42,398 nt of DNA, from the NCBI GenBank assembly GCA_025357215.1, contig JANXPR010000412.1:1-42398 (forward strand), read 5' to 3'. Below are positions 1-9,193 of the stretch, piece after piece (position 1 is the first letter of the stretch; each line of letters opens with the position of its first letter). The notes beneath the pieces are model-generated. The model saw only the letters and a list, made by a program, of their open reading frames with translations, was not told the origin of the DNA and made no database searches. The DNA is from Acidobacteriaceae bacterium. GTDB taxonomy: Bacteria; Acidobacteriota; Terriglobia; Terriglobales; Acidobacteriaceae. The position numbers and the translations under genes were made by a program.

Positions 1-826
1 CGAAGCCGGCCCAGAACGCCGTCCAGAAGACCGGTCCGGCGCTTTCAAAGAAGTTGCCTAGCCCATAGGCGGCGCCGCTGAGGGCCACATGCAGGATGGC
101 AACCAAGCCCAGGTTGGGCCACAAGCCTTCTGAAGTAGCGAAGTAGAGATAGTAGTCGCCGGCGCGGCGGGCCTGGCGGTTCTTAGGATTATCCTTGATT
201 ACTCCGCCCAGGACCAATCCCGCGGCCATGACCAGCGCCAGAGAAAAGACTACCGGAGTTCCGGAGTACGCAATGTTGGTGGCGGACTGCAAGTCGAGCA
301 GGTCACGCTCTTTGGCGGCGGCGCGCTGTTTGTATTGCTCCAGCGATATCTTGCCTTCGGCTAGGGAGTTGTTCAGTTCGGTCAGGGCCTGTTGGCGAGT
401 CAGCACCGTCGACGACATGTGCAAATTGAAAACGCTTTTCGAAGAGTTGGAAATCCGGCGGATCTCAGCCTGCGTGGCTTCCATGATTTCGGCTTCGCGT
501 TTTACTTCCAACTGCGTTTGCGCTTGCAGGCTGTTGATCTGGTCCTGGACTGGGCCGCTGTGCCGTATGAAATACCAGTTGGACAGGGAGACAACCATGG
601 CTACCAACACCAACCCTTGCAGGGCGAACATGCGCGGATTGGCCCAGCCGCTGAGCGGCACGACTCCGGCGTACGCCATGAGTTCGGCGTTCTGGTCGAT
701 GACGGTTTTCTGTTTCCAAAACGGGATGGGTCCGGGCTGCTGGTTCCACTGCGCGCGGAACTGCTCGGCGGGTGACATCTCAATTTCAGAGAATACCTGT
801 TCGTCTTCGTACTGTTGGGCCAGCAT
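1..826 (-). CDS. Hypothetical membrane protein (C-terminus runs off the window)
   Basis: Open frame on the minus strand starting ATG at 826 (MLAQQYEDEQVFSEIEMSPAEQFRAQWNQQPGP...), with hydrophobic segments; continues past position 1. The listed + strand ORFs here are shadows. Confidence 0.7.
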   Translation of the reverse strand, partial: MLAQQYEDEQVFSEIEMSPAEQFRAQWNQQPGPIPFWKQKTVIDQNAELMAYAGVVPLSGWANPRMFALQGLVLVAMVVSLSNWYFIRHSGPVQDQINSLQAQTQLEVKREAEIMEATQAEIRRISNSSKSVFNLHMSSTVLTRQQALTELNNSLAEGKISLEQYKQRAAAKERDLLDLQSATNIAYSGTPVVFSLALVMAAGLVLGGVIKDNPKNRQARRAGDYYLYFATSEGLWPNLGLVAILHVALSGAAYGLGNFFESAGPVFWTAFWAGF

Positions 827-1034
827 ATCCCGGCTAGTTTGGCACGTTTATCAACTAGGCAACAAATATCGGGAGTGCATGGCGTAAAGTGCCCGGCAGG
901 CGGGAGGACTACCGTCTTTTCGTGCTAAGAGACAGGATTTGCTGCCGGGACTCGGCGCCAGGGACGGAAGGCAGTCCACGGCGACTTGAACGCTGGGTCA
1001 GGCGTGGTTCGAGCTAAAAGTTTTGAGCCAGCCG

Positions 1035-2141
1035 CTATTCGCTGGCGGACGTCATCCAGGCGGCAGCAACCGGTACGCCAACGGGCGCACCGTTCACTTT
1101 GGAAAGCTTGCCGGTGCCGCTGATCAAGAATGCGACCACATCGTTGGTGCCCTGGTCGGCGACATATAGGAAGGACGACGTTACGGTGAGCACGCCAGGT
1201 CCGGTGCCGCCGGTGGCGAAGGGCGATCCGCTGATCTGGCCGAGGTTACCGGTGCTGGAATCGATCACGAAAGCGGAAACATCATTGGAACCGAAGTTGG
1301 CGGTGAACAGGAAAGATCCCTGCGCGTCCGTGGCAACAGCTTTAGGTTGCAGGCCAGCCGGGAACGGAGATCCGCTCATCGCGGTGAGCGTGCCGTTGGA
1401 TTGAATGCTAAAGCCCAACACCGTGTTGTGCGCCGAGTCGGCCACGAACAGGAAGCGTCCGCTGGGATCGACGGTGATCGCCACCGGAGTTGCTCCGGTG
1501 CCCATGCTAAAGGCCGCTCCCACTGAAGTGAGCACGCCTTTGGCGTCAATGGAAAAGCCGGAAACCGTAGCCGCGGCGGGATTGGAGACGTAAAGAAAAT
1601 TTCCCTTGGGAGCAATCGCCATGGCCTGCGGCGCCGCGGGGACAATAAAAGGAGATCCGGCAACCACGCCAAGATCGCCCGTGCCGGTATCAATAGTGAA
1701 TGCGGAAATGTTTGCCGAACCCTGGTTCAACACAAACAGGAAAGGCGCTCCGGCGGGAATCGCCATGGCGCTGGGGCCAGTCCCGGTGTTGAAGATATTG
1801 GGCGGCGTTGGCGGAGTAATAATGAGCGTGGAAGTGGGTATGGAAAGCTCGCCATTGCCACTGTTTACGTCCAGCAAAGTCACGTTGTTCCCGGCAAAAT
1901 TGGCGATATAAGCGAAGTCGCCCGGAGGATGGATCACAATGGAAGAAGGCTGGGAGCCGGTGGCGAAATTGGGGTTGCCCATCGGCGTAAGGGAGCCGTC
2001 GCCGTGCTGTATAAAGCCAAAGACTTCGTTCGAGGCTGGTCCAGTCACGTACACAAACTGCTTGCTGCCTTTGATGCATCCGGCAAGCCCGGCCAGTCCG
2101 GCCACCGCAATCAATAATGCCGCTAAAACCCTTGCCCTCAT
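1035..2141 (-). CDS. Secreted YVTN/lactonase-like beta-propeller lipoprotein
   Basis: Start at MRARVLAALLIAVAGLAGLAGC (lipobox); repeated blades such as GSPF..G..P.AIA..P.G.FLYV.N....VS.F.ID..TG.L typical of lactonase/YVTN propellers. Confidence 0.85.
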   Translation of the reverse strand: MRARVLAALLIAVAGLAGLAGCIKGSKQFVYVTGPASNEVFGFIQHGDGSLTPMGNPNFATGSQPSSIVIHPPGDFAYIANFAGNNVTLLDVNSGNGELSIPTSTLIITPPTPPNIFNTGTGPSAMAIPAGAPFLFVLNQGSANISAFTIDTGTGDLGVVAGSPFIVPAAPQAMAIAPKGNFLYVSNPAAATVSGFSIDAKGVLTSVGAAFSMGTGATPVAITVDPSGRFLFVADSAHNTVLGFSIQSNGTLTAMSGSPFPAGLQPKAVATDAQGSFLFTANFGSNDVSAFVIDSSTGNLGQISGSPFATGGTGPGVLTVTSSFLYVADQGTNDVVAFLISGTGKLSKVNGAPVGVPVAAAWMTSASE

Positions 2142-2653
2142 GGATTTCTCCTCGGAACACTGTATGAATAATAACGAGACGTGCATCAAAGGATACATGA
2201 AACCGGCCCGCCTGTGGTACCGCCAGGGTAAATCCGGGCCGCGCTCCCCGTCCCAGTAAACAGGAACGCGCCAGGGTGGAAATTTTGCGGACTGAGTTGC
2301 TGCCGCTCTTTCGTAAATTCTCTTTTCATGGCATAGTAGTTCCTGCAGAGGCCAAGTTGCCCATCATGACAAGATCGTTACATTCCGATCTGCGACAGCA
2401 AACCACCCGGCAAGCCGGGCCTGGTTGCTATCGGGCGACAGCTACGCGCAATAGCTAAGCGCGATTTTTCTTCCAGGCTTTCTCCGGCCTGAATCCTCTG
2501 CAAAAGCGAAATCGCACAAATTCAGCGCCAGCTTTCTTTTCGTCCAGCCCCCGACTTTCAACTGCCGACTTTTTCGCGGCCATTGCATTTTTTGGCCGTT
2601 GGCGAAGACTAAATTGCTAAGTAGTCTCGACACACAAGAATGGTTATGACTTT

Positions 2654-3883
2654 ATGAGTGATAGCACTTTCAACGTATTTAAGCCGAAGAACGGCGTACC
2701 CATCAAGGCCTGGACCAAGGGTGTCCCGGTGGAAGAGGCCGCGCAGAACCAGTTGCTGAACGTGGCGCAGTTGCCGTTCATCTACAAGTGGGTCGCGGCC
2801 ATGCCAGACGTGCACTGGGGCGTTGGCGCCACCGTGGGCAGCGTGATTCCCACCAAGGGCGCGATCATCCCCGCGGCCGTGGGCGTGGACATAGGCTGCG
2901 GCATGATGGCCGCCCGTACCAGCCTGAACGCGTCGCACTTGCCGGACAACTTGCTTGGCATGCGTAGCGCGATTGAGCAGGCCGTCCCGCACGGACGTAC
3001 CGACAACGGCGGCAAGAACGACCGTGGCGCGTGGAATGACGCTCCAGCGAACGTGGTGGATACCTGGGGAACTTTGCACCCGCGTTATGAAGCGATTGTG
3101 AAAAAGTATCCCAAGCTGAACCACCCGCAGCGCGTGAACCACATGGGAACGCTGGGTACTGGCAACCACTTCATTGAGGTTTGCCTGGACGAAGCGCAGA
3201 ACGTTTGGTTCATGCTGCACTCGGGATCGCGTGGCGTGGGCAATCGTTTCGGTACGTTTTTCATCGAGCCGGCCAAGCAGGACATGCGCCAGTGGATGAT
3301 CAACTTGCCGGACGCGGACCTGGCTTACCTGCCGCAGGGCACCGAGCACTTTGACGATTACGTTGAGGCCGTGCACTGGGCACAGGAGTACGCCTTGCTG
3401 AACCGCCAGTTGATGATGGCCAACATTGTGGCGGCCGTCCGCAACAGCGGAGAAGTGCCCGCGTTTGAAGCCGCAGTGGAGGCCGTTAACTGCCACCACA
3501 ATTACGTAACGTGGGAACACCACTACGGAGAGAACGTCCTCATCACCCGTAAGGGCGCGGTGCGTGCGCGTGAGGGTGATATGGGCATCATCCCCGGCAG
3601 CATGGGAGCCCGCTCCTTTATCGTGCGCGGAAAGGGCAACCCGGAGAGCTTTAGCTCTTGCAGCCACGGTGCGGGACGCGCGATGTCCCGTACGGAGGCC
3701 AAGAAGCGCTACACCGTGGCAGACCACATTGCCGCGACGCAAGGCGTGGAGTGCCGTAAGGACGAAGACGTGATCGACGAGACTCCCATGGCGTACAAAT
3801 CCATTGATGCCGTGATGGAAGCGCAGAAGGACCTGGTCGAGATCGTCCACACCCTGAGGCAGGTGGTGTGCGTGAAGGGGTAA
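2654..3883 (+). CDS. rtcB: RtcB-family RNA ligase
   Basis: Family motifs: AMPDVHWGVGATVGSVIP, GVDIGCGMMA, GTGNHFIEV, LHSGSRGVGN, SCSHGAGRAMSR. Confidence 0.93.
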   Translation: MSDSTFNVFKPKNGVPIKAWTKGVPVEEAAQNQLLNVAQLPFIYKWVAAMPDVHWGVGATVGSVIPTKGAIIPAAVGVDIGCGMMAARTSLNASHLPDNLLGMRSAIEQAVPHGRTDNGGKNDRGAWNDAPANVVDTWGTLHPRYEAIVKKYPKLNHPQRVNHMGTLGTGNHFIEVCLDEAQNVWFMLHSGSRGVGNRFGTFFIEPAKQDMRQWMINLPDADLAYLPQGTEHFDDYVEAVHWAQEYALLNRQLMMANIVAAVRNSGEVPAFEAAVEAVNCHHNYVTWEHHYGENVLITRKGAVRAREGDMGIIPGSMGARSFIVRGKGNPESFSSCSHGAGRAMSRTEAKKRYTVADHIAATQGVECRKDEDVIDETPMAYKSIDAVMEAQKDLVEIVHTLRQVVCVKG

Positions 3884-3996
3884 AGCTTTAGCCGCAGATC
3901 GCGCGGATGAAAACGTGGATTTGGAGCAACATTTGATCCGCGTTTCATCCGCGAAAATCCGCGGTAGAAAATATTTGTGCAAATGTTCTTGGCGCG

Positions 3997-5129
3997 TTAT
4001 TTCTCCGCGGGCTTCTCCGCCGCGGGCTTGGCGAACTTGGCGTCGTCAATCGCCACGTTCTGCTGTATCTCGCTTACCTGGATGGTGAACCGTCCCGCCG
4101 GACGTGCTACTGTCCACTGGAATGGCAGCTTCACGCCACCGTCCACTCGATAGTCCGTGTAGTCCACTTGCGTGGGGTTGCGGCCGAGCGGAGTTTCTGT
4201 ATAGCGGATGGTGCGCACCAGCAGGCTGGATTCTTTGTCAAAAAAGAACCGTACGGGCGCCTTGCCGTCTCTGAATCCGATGACCTGGATCACGTCGCGT
4301 CCGGCAATTTTTTCATCCGGGCGCATGCGGAGCTGGCTAAACATCTTTTTGATTTCCAGTGGAAGGTAGAAAGTGGCCTCAACACTGACGGCATCGTTTT
4401 CTTGCGAGTTCATGTCCTGAGGTGGCCGCCCGCCGGAGCCGCCCAGCCATCCCGCGTGGCCGTCGTAGGCCGTGATGCTATCGCCGTTCGGCGTGTGCAC
4501 CACGGAGATGCGTTTGTTGGGAGCCTTGGCAAAAACTTCCACCGAAATTTCTGTTGGCCAAAGTTGATGTCGCCTTTCATGATGCGGCTGGTGTTCTTCC
4601 GCAGAGCGTCAGCGCCGCCCACGGCGGCAAGGTATTTGTCGATGATCTGGTCAGCGGCGGGAAACTCCGGCCCGATCACACCGCCAGAAATCAGGGGGCG
4701 CTTCGGTTCTTCGTCAGGGATGGCCGGTACTGACACCGGATTTAACGTTCCGCGGTGGCACGAAAAGCAGGTGACTTCCTGCCGGCCGTTGAAGTGGTCT
4801 TTGTTGATCGCCAGCTCCATCTCGATCATTTTGCGCGCCATCAGTTTGGGTTTCTTGTCGTCTTTTTCGCGTGCGTTGTCCACGTGGCAGAACTCGCATT
4901 GCACGCCCAGGGACGCGCTAATGAACTGCATGGCCGGAAGCAATTGGTCGGCCTGGACACCTTTCAACACTTGAATGTTTTTGAAACGCTGCTCGGTGGT
5001 TTGCGGAGCGGTATCTACGGCAGACGCGGGAGCGGCGGCGCCGTGCTGTGCGGATACCTTCGGTGCTAAAAAAACAGAACAAAGGATGACGAGCGCAGCC
5101 AACAGCGTATTGATCCGGTTGGTGTTCAT
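3997..5129 (-). pseudogene. PRC-type c-type cytochrome protein with C-terminal domain, split by an apparent single-base frameshift
   Basis: Upstream ORF (4410-5129) has a signal peptide and two CXXCH motifs (CEFCH, CFSCH); downstream ORF (3997-4542) continues the protein in another frame (VEVFAKAPNKRISVVHTPNGD...). Adding one T to AAATTT on the sense strand near 4545-4549 gives ...GQQKFSVEVFAKAP.... Confidence 0.75.
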
Positions 5130-5271
5130 GGCGTTTCCTTGGGTTGAATTTAGAAGGTCGTATTTTAGAACGGAAAGTTTAAATGACCACAGCTGATTTC
5201 CGGGTCAGGATTTTGTAAAACCCCTCGCCGCTGGTTGGGCGGATTCATCTGCGACTTCGCGCGGAAAGACG

Positions 5272-5862
5272 TTACTCCACGCCCAGCTTCTTCTTGATCT
5301 CCGCCACGCTGTGGTCCAGCCAGAGTTCTTTGTAATTTTCCACGGTCATGAGCGTGCGCGGGTACATGCGGTCAATGTAAACGGTCCCGAACAGATGGTC
5401 GATCTCATGTTGCAGGATGCGCGCGTACCATCCGCTGGCTTCAATTACCTGCGGCTGGCCTTTTTCGTTCAGGCATTCTACTTTTACCTTCCGTGCGCGC
5501 GGTACGATGGCCATCAGGTTGTTCAGGCTCAGGCAGCCTTCAAAGAATTCCACATGTTTGTCGCCGATCAAGGTGATCTTGGGATTGATGATCACGTGGA
5601 AGGGAATTACTTCGCGCTCGCGCGCTGCCAGTTGTTCTTTACTCCAGTCCTTGGTGTAGTCCGGAAGATCTTCAATCACCGCGAGTTGCAGGTTGCGGCC
5701 AATCTGCGGAGCCGCCAGCCCCACGCCGGGAGCGGTGTGCATGGTGGCCTTCATGGCGGCAATCAGTTCGCGAATCTCTTTGCTGCGAATTTCGTTGGGA
5801 CGAAGCGCGCGCGCCTTCTGCCGCAACACCGTTTCACCAACCTGGACGATAGGAAGTAACAC
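5272..5862 (-). CDS. def: Peptide deformylase
   Basis: Motifs GVGLAAPQ, EGCLSL and HEIDHL. Confidence 0.95.
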   Translation of the reverse strand: MLLPIVQVGETVLRQKARALRPNEIRSKEIRELIAAMKATMHTAPGVGLAAPQIGRNLQLAVIEDLPDYTKDWSKEQLAAREREVIPFHVIINPKITLIGDKHVEFFEGCLSLNNLMAIVPRARKVKVECLNEKGQPQVIEASGWYARILQHEIDHLFGTVYIDRMYPRTLMTVENYKELWLDHSVAEIKKKLGVE

Positions 5863-5997
5863 TTTGGGGCACCTTTTATTTGGAGTGAACGAGATTTATT
5901 GTACAAAAGCGGGAAGCCCGCCGCGGCTTGGCGCGGATGAACACGAATCAAAGGCCGGTCGGCTAGCGTAATTCGCAAAACGACGTCAAAATCATTG

Positions 5998-6576
5998 ATG
6001 GACGTCGGAACAACAATGCCCTCAACTTTCTCAATCCGCCTCGCCGTTCCTGCCGACACTCCGGTGCTGCGCAAACTGATCGCCGCCTCCGTTCGCGGCC
6101 TGCAAGCGGGAGACTACACGTCGTCACAACTCGAAGGCGCACTGGCTTCCGTGTACGGCGTGGACAGTCAACTCATCGCTGACGGAACTTATTTCGCGGT
6201 CGAAACTGCTGATCCCGAGGGTGGTGCGTCGCCGGTCATTGTCGGCTGCGGCGGCTGGAGTAAACGCAAAACGCTCTATGGTGGCGACGTGTGGAAAGGC
6301 CGCGAAGACTCGCTGCTCGATCCCGCGAAAGATGCGGCAAAGATCCGCGCGTTCTTTGTGCATCCGGCGTGGGCCCGCCGCGGCATTGGGACCATTGTCC
6401 TGGACGCTTGCGAAGCCGCCGCCAAGACCGCGGGATTTCGCCGTCTGGAAATGGGAGCCACGCTGACTGGCGTCCCGTTCTACAAAGAAAAAGGCTATGT
6501 GGAAATGGAAACACTTGCGGTGCCGCTCAGCAACGGCGAAGCTTTGCCGATCGTGCGCATGGGGAAAGACGTCTAG
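5998..6576 (+). CDS. GNAT-family N-acetyltransferase
   Basis: IRAFFVHPAWARRGIGTIVLDACEAAAKTAGFRRLEMGATLTGVPFYKEKGY: acetyl-CoA-binding region and C-terminal motif of GNAT proteins. Confidence 0.88.
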   Translation: MDVGTTMPSTFSIRLAVPADTPVLRKLIAASVRGLQAGDYTSSQLEGALASVYGVDSQLIADGTYFAVETADPEGGASPVIVGCGGWSKRKTLYGGDVWKGREDSLLDPAKDAAKIRAFFVHPAWARRGIGTIVLDACEAAAKTAGFRRLEMGATLTGVPFYKEKGYVEMETLAVPLSNGEALPIVRMGKDV

Positions 6577-7233
6577 TTACTCTCCGCTGCGCACGTGCCA
6601 TGTCTTCCAGTGGAAGCGAAGCGCCAGGATGCGCAGGCAAAACCCTGAAGCCGCGCCAATGATCGTGGACGTCTCCCGCGCGAAACGGAAATGATCGAAC
6701 ACCAGGAACATTGAGGCGCCAAACCCGGCGGCAATGGCGTACAACTCGCCGCGTTCAAAGATTTTCGGGGTGCGTCCGCTGAGCACGTCACGGATGCACC
6801 CGCCACCCACGGCGGTAACGCCGCCGAGCAGAAGTGCCGGAAGCCATCCCAACCCGGCGTTTAACGCGCGTGTGCTCCCGGCCACGGCAAACAGGCCCAG
6901 CCCGGCGGCATCGATCCACACGATCACCCGCTCCGTGCTCTTGCCGATGTGCGGCGCAAACAGCATGCCGGCGATCGCGCCCAGCAAAGCGGTCATGAGA
7001 TAACGCGGGTCGGCGAACGCCAGCGGCGGGCCCTCTTGCAGGATAAGGTCGCGGGTGATTCCGCCGCCCAGCGCGGAGGCCAAAGATAGTCCGGCCACGC
7101 CCACCACATCATACTTATAGCTCTTGTTGCGGATGGCGATCAGCGCGCCACCCAGCGCGCCGGCGAACACGCCCAGAAAGTCGATGACCAGAAATAGTGT
7201 GTCGATCGGGATTTTGTGAATGGGCAGCGGCAT
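6577..7233 (-). CDS. TRIC/UPF0126 family membrane protein (YadS-like)
   Basis: Two homologous halves: FLGVFAGALGGALIAIR...GGGITRDL and AAGLGLFAVAGSTRAL...GGVTAVGGGCIRDVLSG. Confidence 0.9.
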   Translation of the reverse strand: MPLPIHKIPIDTLFLVIDFLGVFAGALGGALIAIRNKSYKYDVVGVAGLSLASALGGGITRDLILQEGPPLAFADPRYLMTALLGAIAGMLFAPHIGKSTERVIVWIDAAGLGLFAVAGSTRALNAGLGWLPALLLGGVTAVGGGCIRDVLSGRTPKIFERGELYAIAAGFGASMFLVFDHFRFARETSTIIGAASGFCLRILALRFHWKTWHVRSGE

Positions 7234-7481
7234 GAGGCGTTAATCCCGGCCTTTACTCAGGCCGTTCAATCAAAAGCTGAACCCATCAACCTATAATCGA
7301 ATTTCGCGCGGGTAGCAACCCTGGCCGTTTCGTAGAATGGTTTTCGGGTACGATTCACCGCTGCGCAGCGCCGGGTTACGTGATCCCGAACGCTCATCCT
7401 CAGGTGCAACTCAGCGAGGAAAATCAGGGCACAGCCTTCAGTAATCTTCAAACCCTTCGTGTAAGGGTGGATCATTGTTCT

Positions 7482-7850
7482 ATGCCTCAATTCCCCCAGT
7501 CGCAAAGCAGATCACGCTCTCCTCGATTCCGTATCCCCAACCAGGGATCTATCCGATTCAATCTCGGCGAACATTACGTCCAGGCTGTGTTGCATCGCCT
7601 TTCGATGACCGGCGGACTCGCCGAGTTCAAGGGCAGCATTGGTGACGTCACCATCGCCGAAGCCAAGTTGAATACTCCAGCCGGCGTGGTAAGCGGTCTG
7701 GTGGAGTTTCTGCGCCCCCAGAAAGACATCGGTCCGGCGGCCCGAGCGTTCCGCTTCATCGCGCTGGGTGACGGCGACTACAAACGCCTGAATGTGACCC
7801 TGGAACTGATGCGCCGCAAAGGCTACGCCGAAGAAGTGCGCACCGCCTAG
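7482..7850 (+). CDS. Hypothetical protein
   Basis: Internal ATG start MPQFPQSQSRSRSPRFRIPNQGSIRFNLGEHYVQAVLHRLS...; compact single-domain protein between well-supported genes. Confidence 0.6.
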   Translation: MPQFPQSQSRSRSPRFRIPNQGSIRFNLGEHYVQAVLHRLSMTGGLAEFKGSIGDVTIAEAKLNTPAGVVSGLVEFLRPQKDIGPAARAFRFIALGDGDYKRLNVTLELMRRKGYAEEVRTA

Positions 7851-7895
7851 TCTCAGATTTCCGGCGCCATCCTTCTTCCTTCTATAATCGCGGGC

Positions 7896-8855
7896 GTGAA
7901 TTGCACTCGCGCTTTTTCCCGCACGAAATCAATTTCCATATTCCTCATGCTTAGCTGCGTTCTATTGGGCTGGAGCGCGATTTCGTCGGCGCAAGTTCCC
8001 GATTGGTGCCGCACGCTTCCGCGACCGGCCTACAAGAAGCTCGAGCGCGTCAAGACTGCCGACCCGTGGTTTGAGGTCTATCGTGTCCGGCCTGGCGTGT
8101 TCGCTATCTACGAACCGCATCAGTCGGAAGAAGTGATTTCCTATCTGATTGTCGGCAGCAGCAAGGCCTTGCTGTTTGACACCGGCATGGGTATCAGTGA
8201 CATCAAGAAGCTGACCTCTTCGCTTACTCAACTGCCGGTAAGCGTGGTGAATTCGCATACGCACAACGACCATGTAGGCGACAACTGGCAATTCGCTGAT
8301 GTTTACGGCATGGACACCGATTTCACACGGTTGAGCGCCAAAGGTTCGCGCGAAGACGCACAGGCCGAGATTGTTCCGGGAGAAATTTGCGGCGATCTGC
8401 CTAAAAACTTCAACGCCGCTCTTTATGCCACGCGGCCGTTTCACGTCACGCACTGGCTGCATGATGGCGACATGATTGATCTGGGCGGACGCACCATACA
8501 GATCGTGGCCACGCCCGGGCACACGCCGGACGCCATTTCATTGCTCGACGAGAAAAACGGACTGCTGTTTACGGGAGATACGTATTATCCGGGGCCGATT
8601 TATCTTTATCGTCCGGAGACGGATCTTGATGCCTATGAAAGTTCGCTCCAGAAGATGATTGGACTTTTATCCAAAGATCACGCCCCAAAGTTGAAGTTGC
8701 TGTTGCCGGCGCACAATGTCCCGGTGGCCGATCCCAAGGACTTGCGGCGCGTGCTGGCGGCGTTCCGCGAAGTGCGCGCAGGAAAAGTGAAGTCGTCTCC
8801 GCGGGGCGAGAAGAAGGAATACAAGTTTGCAGGGTTTTCGTTTTTGATGAAGTAG
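7896..8855 (+). CDS. Secreted MBL-fold metallo-hydrolase
   Basis: Signal peptide; HTHNDHVGDN metal-binding motif, ATPGHTPDAISL, LLFTGDTYYPGP. Confidence 0.9.
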   Translation: MNCTRAFSRTKSISIFLMLSCVLLGWSAISSAQVPDWCRTLPRPAYKKLERVKTADPWFEVYRVRPGVFAIYEPHQSEEVISYLIVGSSKALLFDTGMGISDIKKLTSSLTQLPVSVVNSHTHNDHVGDNWQFADVYGMDTDFTRLSAKGSREDAQAEIVPGEICGDLPKNFNAALYATRPFHVTHWLHDGDMIDLGGRTIQIVATPGHTPDAISLLDEKNGLLFTGDTYYPGPIYLYRPETDLDAYESSLQKMIGLLSKDHAPKLKLLLPAHNVPVADPKDLRRVLAAFREVRAGKVKSSPRGEKKEYKFAGFSFLMK

Positions 8856-9193
8856 GCGCGTTTGTGTTCCGCCGTCCGGGCTCAACCGGCAATTGTCAAC
8901 GTGGTGTCATTCCGAGGGCCGAGCCTCGATTGCGGTTTCATTCGGGTTGAGCTCGTGCGAGGGCCAGGAATCTGCTCCGCGGTCTTCCGGGACGACTAGT
9001 GTTGATTTACCTTGGCGGCAACCGGAGCCATCCCTCACTTCGCGCAAGGAATCCGCGAAGCCGACCGCAGTGCAGTGGCGCTCGGTTTGGGATGACGAAA
9101 CTCACCCGGCAATCGTGACAGATCGCGAACTCCATCCTTGGAAAAACCTTCTGCGACCGTGTACTCTGGGACTGCTTGGAGACGTTTTCAAAA

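Noticed and set aside
195-887. 230-aa plus-strand ORF at the window start
   Set aside because: The minus strand carries a better open frame with a membrane-protein profile running off the window.
2609-3982. 457-aa minus-strand ORF opposite rtcB
   Set aside because: Fully antisense to a clear RtcB gene; His/Arg/Val-rich composition is typical of a shadow ORF in GC-rich DNA.
6571-6582. Abutting convergent stops of the GNAT and TRIC-family genes
   Set aside because: Common in compact genomes; no further signal.
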